This document shows, in pieces, positions 49,041 through 59,813 of a DNA stretch of 64,000 nt (position 1 is its first letter; each line of letters opens with the position of its first letter). Position numbers and translations under genes: made by a program. The notes under the pieces are model-generated. The model had not been told where the DNA came from and did no database searches. It saw nothing but the letters and a program-made list of their open reading frames with translations. Source of the stretch: Isoetes taiwanensis (lineage: Eukaryota; Streptophyta; Lycopodiopsida; Isoetales; Isoetaceae); NCBI GenBank assembly GCA_021234155.1, contig JAJEKV010000110.1, forward strand, positions 746,187 through 810,186. The letters are read 5' to 3'.

Positions 49041-49690
49041 GATTTCTATTATCAGGCTGTGAGTTCTGTTTATTGGGGGCACAAACATAAAATATAATCT
49101 GGGCCATTGTTTTCAGAAGTAACTGCATATATGAGTAGGCCTGTTCAAGCTTCTGCTGCTATTGCTATGAAGGACAGGGCCATGTAATAATTGTTGGTAC
49201 TACAGAGTCATGTTAAGCATTTGTGGGCAATGCAGAAGATTTTTTTCAAGGAGGCAAGTCATGCCCTGCTTGTTGTTACATCTTTACTGCAGTTCGGCTG
49301 AGGACCATTTGGGGACTCACTCATTCCTCAGGCTCATACATCTGCAGACATTCTCTGGAGAAATTGCATAAGTAACTTTGGCTTCGAAGCAAGCCCAGTT
49401 TAAAGCAGCATGCTTGAAGAGTTATTCACTGTCAATGCCAAAATGAAATACAGCTGTGTTTGTGGTGCTGATTAAGTTGTAATGATATCTTAGTTATGCT
49501 AAAGCATTAGTGCAAAGACTGCAAGTGTAGATTTTCCTAGTAAGTTTTTATGCATTCAAATATGTGAAACAAGTTGTAGTGGTTGCTTCTAGGAACATGA
49601 TGATGTAGAATATTAAGAATGTTCCAGAAACTTAGTTCTTGTCCATCTGCTAACTTTTGATTCAGATTTCTTGAGGTTTTTGAGGCCAAA
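49041..49690. other. 3' flank of the cysteine oxidase gene
   Basis: Probable 3' UTR and downstream sequence. No other gene recognised. Confidence 0.45.
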
Positions 49691-49696
49691 TATGCG

Positions 49697-50105
49697 CTAG
49701 TTAGTTTAGTTTCTCTTGTTGTACATATGGTGGATAATTTATTAAGTTTTTATTCAAAAGTATTGACTGCTGAGTGATCTGGTATGAATCAAGGTTGAGA
49801 AGCAGATAAAGGTTGAGAAGCAGATATGTGCTGAAGATAATCTGCTGTCCTATGTCGATTAGGGTGTCCCTATTCACCTATGAAAAATATTAATAAATAC
49901 AGCTTATGCACTATAGTTTATTTTCTCTTGTTGTACATATGGTGGATAATTTATTAGGTTTTTATTCAAAAGTATTGACTGCTGAGTGATCTGGTATGAA
50001 TCAAGGTTGAGAAGCAGATATATGCTGAAGATAATCCGATGTCCTATGTCGATTAAGGTGTTCCTATTCACCTATGAAAAATATTAATAAATTTAGCTTA
50101 TGCAC
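49697..50105. repeat. Tandem duplication, two copies of about 200 bp
   Basis: Both copies run from TTGTTGTACATATGGTGGAT through AAAGTATTGACTGCTGAGTG to ATTCACCTATGAAAAATATT and AGCTTATGCACTA. The first has an extra small duplication of GGTTGAGAAGCAGATA. Only a few substitutions separate the copies. Confidence 0.9.
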
Positions 50106-50240
50106 TAGCCACTAAAAGGGTTGATTTTTCACGAGCCCCAACCTCTACGAGGCTTTATCCCATACCCCCAAGGCTTCCAAATCATATCAATAACAGTATG
50201 CACATTATTTTAAGGGGTAGACACGACCCATATTTAAAAC

Positions 50241-50318
50241 TATGCAATTATGTAATACAAGGAATTTATCCTGGCATCCTTATGCAATTATGTAATACAA
50301 GGAATTTATCCCGGCGGC
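50241..50318. repeat. Direct repeat, 40-bp period, two copies
   Basis: TATGCAATTATGTAATACAA is found at 50,241 and 50,281, each followed by GGAATTTATCC and GGC. Confidence 0.9.
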
Positions 50319-50879
50319 CAAGGATGCCGCAAACATTTTTTTCGATTAAAACTTGTGCAGTTGGACCCAGTTAATATCAAACATTCGATAATGCAATACC
50401 CAAGCGATTCTGGATTGGTGTGAAGCACTTAGCATCTTGTGTTCTCACCTTAATTTAGAAATTATATAGTACAATATTTATTTAGTTTAGTCTTTTGAAA
50501 AATTGATCATTACTTTGTGTTATTGAAGGTTCACGTGTTCACAATACATCAAACATCACGTAGAATTATCAATTTGCACTTTAACATCATCTATAAATGA
50601 AGATGTCTCATCATCACTAGGATGATATTTTACGAAACAAATCCAAAAGGACCTCCAATACAACATCTCTCGACACAAAGGCTGGCGCGTTACCAAAGAT
50701 GCTCATCCACCATCCCTAAAAGTCACCTAGATTTAGTTCAATGATGTAGTCTTCTTTCATCTGTGCCATCTCTGCAAACGTCAAAACATAATTGCAAATC
50801 AAATCAAGGCTAGCTATAATATCACACAACAATAGAATCCACAGAAGCATTATGTCGAGATAGGAACATCGATCTCTAA

Positions 50880-51050
50880 ATCATTTGTGAAGAATTCAAT
50901 TCTTAAGGTTAATCTATATCATAACTCAATTCCTAAAGTTAATGTTGCTAATTATTTAATTGCACGAAGAATCCAATTCCTAAGGTTAACGTAGACAACA
51001 TGGGTAATAAATGAATTCCTACAGTTAATGTGGATAACTAGGCCGTCATA
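50880..51050. repeat. Diverged tandem repeats around AATTCCTAAGGTTAA
   Basis: Four to five related words (AATTCTTAAGGTTAAT, AATTCCTAAAGTTAATG, AATTCCTAAGGTTAACG, AATTCCTACAGTTAATG) recur every 40-50 bp. An old satellite-like block. Confidence 0.65.
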
Positions 51051-51890
51051 TATTGTCAATGGTCCTATATAGAATTGTAATGAATTATAACTAGCAATTG
51101 CGCCGAATTATACACCTAAGAACCGAAGTCATAATAATACCCACATAATTCCTAGCTAGAATTGATTACCTAGCATTTGTATGGAATTCATAATTCTAAA
51201 TAATGTGCGGATAAGAGCCCCGTCATTCCAAGCTTGCAGAGCTTTCCTTGTACAAAAAAGTGACTGGTCTAGGCTAGGACTCGAGAACACCCCTTAAGCC
51301 GCAAGAATTGAGGCCTTGTTTAGTCTGGGATCAGGGTTTGATTGTTTTTGGATTGTGGGTTTGAGAAGGTCGTTCGATCGACCTTGAACCCTTGCTCATG
51401 TTAATTGCGAAAAGAAATGAATTTATGGATGGTGGATTTGGGCGTAGTCCAGTTTACAGAGCACCCTGTATGCTATGAATGTATTATGTAATTCCTAGAA
51501 CTACGTTTACCTAACTGGCATTAGGTGGTGACATGGCAAAAAAACAATTGCATTAGGTAGATGACATGGCAAAAAACAATTGGGTGAGCAATTTCTTCAT
51601 TAGCCTGAGTGACGGGTCAGGGCTCTGCTTTCTGCCCTCTGCGCTTTGCCTTCGGCTCTGTGCCTTCGAATCTGGCCATCTCGGCTCCATTTCGCTGGAG
51701 ACCTGCCTTCGGATCTGGCCATTTCGGCCATCTGCCTTTCGCTGAAGACCATGAAATCAGCATAGCCCCATCTTTTTTTTCCTTCTCTGGAAGCCATGGC
51801 CATCGCCATAAACCACTTTCAAACACCGCCATTTTGCATAGGGCAAGCCCACCCTTCAGCGCATGCATACCATTGTCCCGCAGCTTGCTT
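51051..51890. other. No gene recognised
   Basis: Short frames without motifs. The block at 51,610-51,740 repeats TTCGG/TCTGGCCAT words. Confidence 0.45.
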
Positions 51891-51894
51891 CAAA

Positions 51895-52560
51895 CCGTAC
51901 AATGATTTCTTCAATAAACAAACCTTATTTTGTCGTCCTGAACATTGTATCCTTCGTGTTACCTCATGTAAATCACTTCTTCAAGATCTCCATTTAGAAA
52001 TGTTGCGTTTACGTCCATTGTCTCTGCAATCAAGTTATATTCTGCTGCCATAGCAAGAAGAAAAATTTCCGTTGGTGATTTCATAACTGGAGCAAATCTT
52101 TCATTGTACTCAATCCCTTCAATCTATGAGAAACCTTGAGCAACAAGTCTTGCTTTGTACTTCTTCACTTTGCCATCAGGATCAAGTTTCTGCACCATAA
52201 CCCACTTACAACCAATCACTGAGCATTAAGAGGAGAATCTACCAACACCCAAGTGTTGTTCTCCATCAAGCTTGTATATTCTGCATCAGTTGCTTCTCGC
52301 CATTTAGCAACATCCTTCGATTTCATTTCCTCCTTGTATGATATTGGCTTACTAGAAAACATGCACTAGTGACTTCTTCTTGGGGTTCACCAAGTTCCAA
52401 ATCATCTTTGATGGTTGCTTGCCATGACCATACAATTCAGGATCATATAACTGTTCAAGAACATCATGCCTTTTTCTCTGAACATCTGGTGCAAGTACAA
52501 CATGTACATCACCATCAACATCTTCTAGTACACCATCATGCTTCTCATCTCCATCTTCAA
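51895..52560 (-). pseudogene. Ty1/copia reverse transcriptase fragment, minus strand
   Basis: Minus-strand order: SKDVAKWREATDAEYTSLME, NNTWVLV, then KWVMVQKLDPDGKVKKYKAR, LVAQGFS, FAPVMKSPTEIFLLAMAAEY and MDVNATFLNGDLEEVIYMR. These are the standard copia RT N-terminal blocks (WxxAxxxExxSLxxNxTW, VARLVAQGF-type, TxRxLLAxAA, VxxAFLNGxLxEEVYM). Stops and a frame break make it non-coding. Confidence 0.85.
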
Positions 52561-53010
52561 ATCAATGGAGATCCTGAAGAAGTGACTTATATGAGGCAAC
52601 CTGAAGGATACAATATTCCAGGACGAAAAAACAAGGTTTGTATATTGAAGAAATGATTGTACGGTTTGAGGCAAACTGCGAGACAATGGTATGCATGCCT
52701 AGATCAATTTCTCAAATCACAAGGTTTTATGACTTCTCCAGCAGATGATTATCTTTATATTAGAAGGTGTGTTGATGGAGTATGTTTTATTGGGATTCAT
52801 GTTGATGACAATCTCATTGTTGGGAATTCACGACAATATGTGGATTTTGTGAAAAATATATTAGGCGAGCGATTTCAAATGACAGATCAAGGTCATATAC
52901 GTCATTACCTTGGTATGAAGGGAGAGATTGATCGAGATCAAGGTAAAGTCAAATTGAGCCAACGTGGATATGTTGAAAAGATGTTGGAGAAATTTAGAAT
53001 GCAGACTTAG
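52560..53010 (+). pseudogene. Ty1/copia reverse transcriptase fragment, plus strand
   Basis: The plus-strand frame starts at INGDPEEVTYMRQPEGYNIP and continues with YGLRQTARQWYACLDQFLKS, CFIGIHVDDNLIVGN (catalytic DD of the YVDD-type box) and IRHYLGM. It begins where the minus-strand fragment also ends, so the two share about 115 bp in inverted orientation. Confidence 0.85.
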
Positions 53011-53935
53011 CAAGGTTGCATATTAAACGGGAGTGTTGCAGCACTCCTAAAAAACATATTAATTATCTGAAAAGGCCATTTTGTGGGTTAACACAAACTC
53101 ATTGTGATTATAATTTAATACGTGCTATTTTAGCCCCCAATTTTTTTTTTTTTTTTTTTTGGCTGTTGCGTCAACATATCAAACACTTGAAATGGCAATT
53201 TTAGGGATTCAAAACATTAAGGTGATTATGATTTATTATATGCTATTTCAACTACATTTATATTTTTTCCCACTGGTTATTGTGAACTCATGACAAAAAA
53301 AAGGTTTAATTTGTAATGGATCATAGGTTAAATTTAAAAATGAAGGAAATCAAAGGCAGTGGGAGTGACATACTTCCGAAAGTTTCTGTTGCCATGCAAA
53401 GGTAAATAAGTCCATCCGCTTTCAAAACATGAAGAATCTGCCTGATCGAGGAGATAGTAGGTTGGAACAAAATATACAGCTATGTACATTGCAGCCAGCA
53501 TTCTTTCTTGCATCCAGCATTCTTTCTTCTTCATTGCAGCCAGCATATATGCTGCCAGGCATATCGGTTCTTCAATTGCCAGGCATATCTGCTGCCAGGC
53601 ATAATATGCCATAGCTTCGCTGCCACCGTAGCTTCGCTGTAGCAATGCCATATATACTACCAGAGGCACCATAGCTTCGCTATTGCATAGCCACCATAGC
53701 CACCAAAGCACCTTGTTTGGTAGCAAGCTGATGAGTAAGGCCAAACAGAAACTCGCCCATTAATGCAGATCATCTGAACCATCTGCTAAAATCACCATAT
53801 CCGAAGCTCCATGAATCAGTCAGCCAGCACTCCCTTGCTCCTCGATTCTGGCATCCGACCTACAATAAGAGCATCTGATACCCTAATGGAAAAAATAATT
53901 TTCAAAGATGCTTAGCCAGCGCCTTGGCTTAACCT
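53011..53935. other. Low-complexity intergenic DNA
   Basis: Contains a run of T (about 53,143-53,160), two diverged copies of a 60-70 bp unit around it, and a patch at 53,490-53,700 built of CAGCCAGCAT, TGCCAGGCATAT and CATAGCTTCGCT words. No gene seen. Confidence 0.55.
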
Positions 53936-54379
53936 TTAGCCAATGCCATAGCCTTTTCCAATCTGACCACATGCCCGAGAAGGACGCCCGAAGTGACACG
54001 GAAGGAAAGTGCACTTTTCAAGGTTGAGAATGATGCCAGATTTATCACATTTTTGAAAGATGAGCTCCAGTTTGGAAAGGTGATCCTCTTCTGTGCTGTA
54101 ATCAGAGATATCATCTTGAAAAACTTGAAGAAAGGCATTGTCCTTCATGAAATCTTGAAAGATAGAATGCATAATGCATTGAAATGTAGAGGGTGAACTT
54201 GAGAGACTGAAGGGAACAACTTTGTACGCAAACGTGCCTCACGGCATGATGAATGTGATCTTCAATTGATCTTCAAAGCGAATAGAGATCTGATTGTAAC
54301 CCAAAAAGCAATCCATAAAGGAATACATTTCATGGCCTGCTACTTCTTCCAGAACTTGATCCGTAAAACGTAATGGGAA
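53936..54379 (-). pseudogene. Ty3/gypsy RT fragment related to the 17-28 kb element
   Basis: The minus strand encodes YNQISIRFEDQLKITF-like and FMKDNAFLQVFQDDISDYST, then HLSKLELIFQKCDKSGIILN. It parallels the RT of the full-length gypsy element (FMKEN..., KLELVFQKCDESA) and keeps the catalytic FQDDI box, which the full-length copy has lost. Truncated on both sides. Confidence 0.8.
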
Positions 54380-54531
<152 letters not shown>

Positions 54532-54599
54532 TATTCACGCCCCCATAGGACCTTGAGGTCATGGAGTGGCAAGTTTACAAAAGTGCTTTTTAAGTCTCT

Positions 54600-56579
54600 G
54601 CATCTCAACATTTTTCAAATAACTACCTAGCTTTTGGCTCCATATTTAGCAAAGCATGAAAACTTGGATATTTGACATGATATGTACATCTAATGTCCAT
54701 GTAAGCAAGGCAATTCAGGAAAACATGTTGCTTATCTTCTATCTTCCCTTGATCACATAGTTGACAAGTTCGTTCTCCCTTTGGGATCCTAAACCATCTT
54801 CCTGTTTCGATTTTCAACCCGTGGGAACTTGTCCGATATCTGGCAATGGTTTGCTTCATGTACCGCAGTAATCTTGCTCAAAGATAGGATTGGTCAGAGT
54901 ATACTATCATTGTATTAATATCCGCCATGTATACAAGCATCCTAGAACCCGGCTGTGCCCATATTTTCCTTAATGTGGTAGTCTGGACTAGATCTCTAAC
55001 CCTGATATCTGTATCTGGCTAGTTTCCCTCATTTATTCCCCATCGTTCTGCCCATACCAGCACATCTGTATACCATCCTGATGTCTTGAAGATCTTCATG
55101 CCATTCTTAGAGAGCCGATGGTCCTCCAGTCCATGAAGCCTATTTATAAATGTAATGGCCTGGTTAAGTGCCTCTATTTCTAAGGGTAATAGGCTTGCTT
55201 CCACTAACATGATATGATATGAGGTCTGTATCTTTACTCCCATTTCGTCCTGCAAAAAGATTTTTTGTGCCCGCTCTATCTGGTCCCAAAGTGCAGCCGA
55301 CAATGTGGGTCTCCAAATCTGCCCTCCATACAAAATTACTATTTGCATCAATGTTTTGAACATTTTCTTCATCCCCCAATCTGTCAGTTTTGCCTTATAG
55401 CATTTATGCAACATCCCATATAATGCCTTTTTACCCCCAGCAATCCGTTTCTTTACACATTCTTTCCACCTGTAAGTTGTGGTGAATTCTAAGCCCAAGT
55501 ATTTATAGCAATCTACCACCTCAAGTTTTTCATCTTTATATACAAACTCTGGTCTGTTCAATGTGTCGTAGACCATTATCTTGGTTTTAGAGGCACTCAC
55601 TTTCATTTCCTTTTTATCACAAAACGATCCAGATTATGTAGGTGTTCTTGCAATCCTTCTGAGGTTTCTGCCAATATCATCTGCATAGAGTAAAAGCTGT
55701 ATCATATAGTCACCTAGTGTAGTGCCTGCTAACCCATTTTGTTGCAGCCAACATTCCAAATCATCGATGTACAATCCAAAAAGGGTGGGTGATAATGGGC
55801 AGCCTTGTCTCACCCCAATCATACTTTGGATTTCAACATTCACATTACTAGCAATTTTTGCGAGAACCTCTTCATATAATTTAGCTACTCCTCCCCTGAG
55901 CGAAACTGGAAACTCAAGTTCTTCCATTCTCTTTCCCAAACCATTTTGTGGCACGATGTCAAAGGCTTTTGAGAAATCTATGAATGCTAGATATAATGAT
56001 CTCCTTAGTCTCTTAGCTTTCTCTATCAACACTCTTAGTGTCAATGCATGGTCCAAGATGTTATGCATCCTTCGAAAACCAGCTTTGCATTGTGCTCACA
56101 TGTTATGATCTTCAGTTCATTGACTAAGTTTACGTTCTAATAAAGAACCCAATAATTTGAAAAAGACACTTTCAACCATGATTGTTCCAAATTCCAAGCA
56201 TCTTTCCTATCTCCTGACTTATGAATCGGAACTACTTTGTTCTGTTTCCAAGTTTTTGGCAAGCCTGCTTTTACTGTCGCATTTAGCTATTTAGTCAAGA
56301 TGTCCAGAAGTATTTGCCCTCCTCTTTTTAATAGTTCTACACTCAAACCTTGCAAATCTGCAGCTTGACCATTTTGCATGTGTTTCAGTGCAAATTTTAC
56401 ATTTGTTCGCAAAAATATTTTCATTCACATTTACACTTTCCATGTTCACAACATCTTCACAGTAATACAAAGAATGCATGAGCTTAATCAGCTTTTCTTC
56501 CTCCAGTTCTGATAATGGCAAATTTTCCTTCAAATTCTTCCAGAATGTCTTAGGGTGTTCCTTGGAACCGGTTAGACAG
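54600..56579 (-). mobile_element. LINE 2, 3' half (RT and C-terminal finger)
   Basis: Minus-strand order: NEHPKTFWKNL-type linker; AFIDFSKAFDIVPQNGL (RT motif A); GVRQGCPLSPTLFGLYIDDL (motif B); LLLYADDI (intact motif C); ASKTKIMVYDTLNR and YKYLGLEFT (thumb); then GERTCQLCDQGKIEDKQHVF and LNC, a C-x2-C...H-x4-C finger. The 'CxLCxxGxIEDxxHxxxxC' ending is common in animal and algal LINEs and differs from the finger of LINE 1 in this window. Most of the RT is in two long frames (55,019-55,606 and 55,634-56,068). It is split from its 5' half by the TIR element. Confidence 0.88.
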
Positions 56580-57336
56580 CATTAGAGTTTTTTTGAGGTC
56601 AATTAAGGGCCCTTACTCGATGCCACGTCAAAAAGCTCGCAGCCAATGGGGAGCCGAGCTTGTACAGAGTTTTTTTTACCGAGCCTTGGTTTCGTTATTC
56701 CAGGTGTCAACTGCACGTAGCTTCGGTAATATCCATGCCTCTAGCTTCGGGTGTCAGATTACACTCGTAGCAATTATGACCGTTAGCACCCGCCCTCAAT
56801 TCCCGCTCAGGTATTTTCTTCAACAAAGTTTGCGCGAAGATCAATTGCCCGCACCAAGGGAACTTCGATTTGCTCGGGAATAGCTTCGACCTGCGCCAAA
56901 GTGAGTTTCGACCACAAAAAAGCTTCGGTCAAGGTAAAATCCCCGAGCCTTTCCTAGTATTTCGATTCCGCTCCACATTCTAATTTGAATTCTGTGACTT
57001 TAGATGGCTATAAGCTCTATCACAATCGGAAATGACTTTGAAAGCTTCGTGGTGTCGACCAGGAGCTTTGTTACACTCCAACCTGGAATGTGAGGTGAAT
57101 AGCGAGTCAAAAGATGCAGGAGAAGTGATGTTTCTGCACATTGGAAGGCTTTGGTGGTCGGTTTTCGATCAGGCAAAGAGATATTTGTACAAGTGAATCA
57201 TGTATACACTCCAACAAATATGCCAAAAGAAAAAATAAGCAAGCGAAGAACTTTCCCACGGTTAGAAGCAAATTGTAAGTATGTACTTCTATGCAATCCA
57301 TATCTAAATTAGTTCAGTTACTTATCCAGTTCATTC

Positions 57337-57727
57337 CTATTCTCTCAGGTTTGTGTATATCTGATGTGTAGAACACAGTCTCTTCACAGTAGTGTATTCC
57401 ATTGCTTTCACCAAGATATGGGCTCCTTGTTGTTCGAAGGTAGCATACCAGTGCAGCTCACAGAAAAGGGGTATATGGTTCTGGAGGTATGAATACTCTC
57501 CACGAAGATCCAAGCTTATTGAGCTTCCATTGCCCAGCCTGTCCGAGCTATACTGCAGGCCTCTGGATGCCACTTCTGTCTTACTAGCACGGAGTAAGTT
57601 GTCACAGGAAATGTTTACGGCATTGAAGGAGAAGGGAGGTTTCTGCGGGCATGTGAAGACAAATTTAGGAATTGATTTGTTCATTGCCTTATTCAAGATG
57701 TTTACAGTTCCGACAGTCGGTGGATAG
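57337..57727. other. Unassigned gene-like segment in the TIR element
   Basis: Both strands are open for about 110 codons (57,392-57,727 plus; 57,337-57,696 minus). Base composition is more gene-like than the surroundings and exon-type splice sequences occur nearby (CTTCACAG at about 57,389). I do not recognise either protein. It may be another captured host fragment. Confidence 0.3.
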
Positions 57728-57965
57728 TTTTTTAGATAGTCTATTTCTTGAAGGTTGGAGTGCTCGACTTCATGATGGAGCTGAATCTACTGAATGCAGG
57801 ATAAGTCAAGACATGGTTCGGTTCAGATATTGCATCTGTATATGAATCTATGTAATATAAATATAAGTGACGATTAATTGGAGATCTATTGTATATTGAT
57901 TGGAAAGGTTTGCTTTCAGTGTAACATAAAAAATTAAAGTAGCTACGATGCGAAGGAAGTGTTGT

Positions 57966-58048
57966 TTTCGCACCGTAGGCACGGTGCGAAATGATGTATA
58001 ACATAAAATATGGAAGTGTTGTTTTCGCACCGTAGCTACGGTGCGAAA
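57966..58048. repeat. Left palindromes of the array (two units)
   Basis: Two short palindromes, TTTCGCACCGTAGGCACGG... (57,966-57,991) and TTTCGCACCGTAGCTACGG... (58,023-58,048), each ending GTGCGAAA. They are spaced 57 bp apart and linked by TATAACATAAAATATGGAAG. Confidence 0.92.
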
Positions 58049-58190
58049 TTCATTAGAGGTTTGATGGGATCACTTTAGGGCCCAACCCCGATGCCGGCAT
58101 GGAAACCCACTAGGGTTGAGGCCTGAGACTCTAGGTTTCTAATGAACAGGATGTAGATTCAAATCTGTATTTCATTAACAATCTCAAGAG

Positions 58191-58826
58191 CGTGGTTACA
58201 GTGCGCATTTGCCACATCCATAACCAATGGTTACATGCATTTCGTACTGTGGCTATTATGCAACACTTTATTTCTTTCTTTTTAGGGCGTGGCTATGATT
58301 GTCATGTCCACAGCCCAATGAATACATGCATTTCGCATTGTAACCACTGTGCCCTTTTTTTTCGTATATTTTTTTTAGGGGCGTAGTTACAGTGCGAATT
58401 TGCCATGTCCACAACCCGACGGATACATGCATTTCGCACTGTAACCACGCCCTAAAAAAAAAAAAAAAAAAAAAAAAAAAGGGATGGTTACGGTCTTGAA
58501 TTTGCCATGTCCCACCGACCGGATACATGCATTTCGACTTTGTAACCACGCCCTCTGGGTCGGTGGTTCACGGTATAAATGCGTGGTTACTACGCAAATT
58601 CACACTGTAACTATGCCACTGTAACTAAAAATTGCACAGGGCGTAGTTACAGTGCGAATTTGCCATGTCCACAGCCCGACGGATACATGCATTTCGCACT
58701 GTAACTACTATGTGTTTTTTTTTTCGTTCTTTCTTTCTTTCTTTCTTTATAGACCGTGGCTACAGTGCGAATTTGCCATGTCCATAGCCCAACGGATACA
58801 TGCATCATTTCGCACTGTAACCACTG
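58191..58826. repeat. Six looped hairpin units
   Basis: Units at about 58,191-58,253, 58,285-58,349, 58,381-58,450, 58,483-58,552, 58,641-58,708 and 58,753-58,826. Each opens with a stem such as GTAGTTACAGTGCGAA and closes with its complement TTCGCACTGTAACTAC. The loop is about 35-40 nt, conserved as TTTGCCATGTCCACAGCCCG followed by ACGGATACATGCA. Units 3-6 are most alike; 1 and 2 have decayed stems. A 28-nt A-run separates units 3 and 4. Confidence 0.92.
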
Positions 58827-59036
58827 TGCCCACTCTTTCATAGTCAATTTGACAATAACTAACGAGAGACTACTTTTGAACTCACAAAACACTACTCAAA
58901 ATTTAATGAAACAAAAAGAGTTGTCATTGCCTAAATATCAATGTTCATTGCTCTAAATTACTGAAAGCATCCTCATTAACTTCCTCCCTTCAATTGAACC
59001 TCTTCTTGTATGGCAGCTATAAAATAAGAAAGTGTT

Positions 59037-59231
59037 GTTTTTGCATTGTAGCCACGATGCATAAATGTGTATAACATAAAATATGGAAGTGTTATTTTCG
59101 CACCGTAGCCACGGTGCGAAATTGTGTATAACATAAAATATGGAAACGTTATTTTTGCACCGTAGCCACGGTGCGAAATTGTGTATAACATAAAATATGG
59201 AAACGTTATTTTCGAATCGTAGCTACGGTGT
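59037..59231. repeat. Right palindromes of the array (four units, 57-58 bp period)
   Basis: Four tandem units consist of TGTATAACATAAAATATGGA, then a GTTATTTT spacer and a near-perfect palindrome (stem TTTCGCACCGTAGC / CACGGTGCGAAA). The first and last have decayed arms. They match the two units left of the hairpin array, so the array is bracketed by the same satellite. Confidence 0.92.
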
Positions 59232-59240
59232 TAGTCACTC

Positions 59241-59555
59241 TTGCATATCAAGCTGCTACTAAGGCACTCACCTTTAAACTATCACAAATCAAGGTGTTGC
59301 TCAACGAGAATGGTAAAGAGTAAATCAGATAAGGCATGGGAGTTGTTTAGCACATGGTATGATAATATAGTAGAGAAAGAATGGAATTTTTGTCAGAAGC
59401 ATCCAGAAGAGTTTGAGGAGGAGATAGAGGAGCTAGTTGATGCAACTATTGTATACAATAATTTTTGCCTGACAGTAGACGTTATGGTAGAGTGTAACAT
59501 GTTGCATATGGGGGAATTCTTCATAGCTTCATGGCTAGAGCTGGACCTGACCTGA
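59241..59555 (+). CDS. Acidic ORF in the TIR element, unknown
   Basis: An open frame whose latter part is rich in Glu and aromatic residues (SDKAWELFSTWYDNIVEKEW, HPEEFEEEIEELVDATIV). After its stop, other frames continue with a lysine-rich helix (REKKKKAKK; 59,660-59,700). This may be the remnant of a transposon protein or of a captured gene. No family is recognised and coding status is uncertain. Confidence 0.3.
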   Translation: MHIKLLLRHSPLNYHKSRCCSTRMVKSKSDKAWELFSTWYDNIVEKEWNFCQKHPEEFEEEIEELVDATIVYNNFCLTVDVMVECNMLHMGEFFIASWLELDLT

Positions 59556-59813
59556 AACCATGTTATGTGACTGATTTGCCTTTACTGAGCATGCAAGATT
59601 TAATTAAGATATTTCTGAAGGCTGATCAAGACCGAATTAGGAGGTTTTGAGGAGACTACCGCAGAATGCGGGAAAAAAAAAAAAGGCAAAGAAAGTTTTA
59701 CAACGTAGATATTATGTTCAACACATACATGATTTACAATAAGTCAAACCAAGATGCGGTTCTTCAAGTGTGGAGGTCGCCGGATAGAATGTCCGCCTCA
59801 CCAGAGAGGAGCA

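Noticed and set aside
51600-51905. Pair of 70-98 residue frames on opposite strands
   Set aside because: They come from a short repetitive block of TTCGG/TCTGGCCAT words and have no conserved pattern.
57966-59231. CRISPR-like appearance of the repeat-spacer array
   Set aside because: This is a eukaryotic nuclear context. The repeats are palindromes with conserved loops, not identical repeats with unique spacers, and no cas genes are present.
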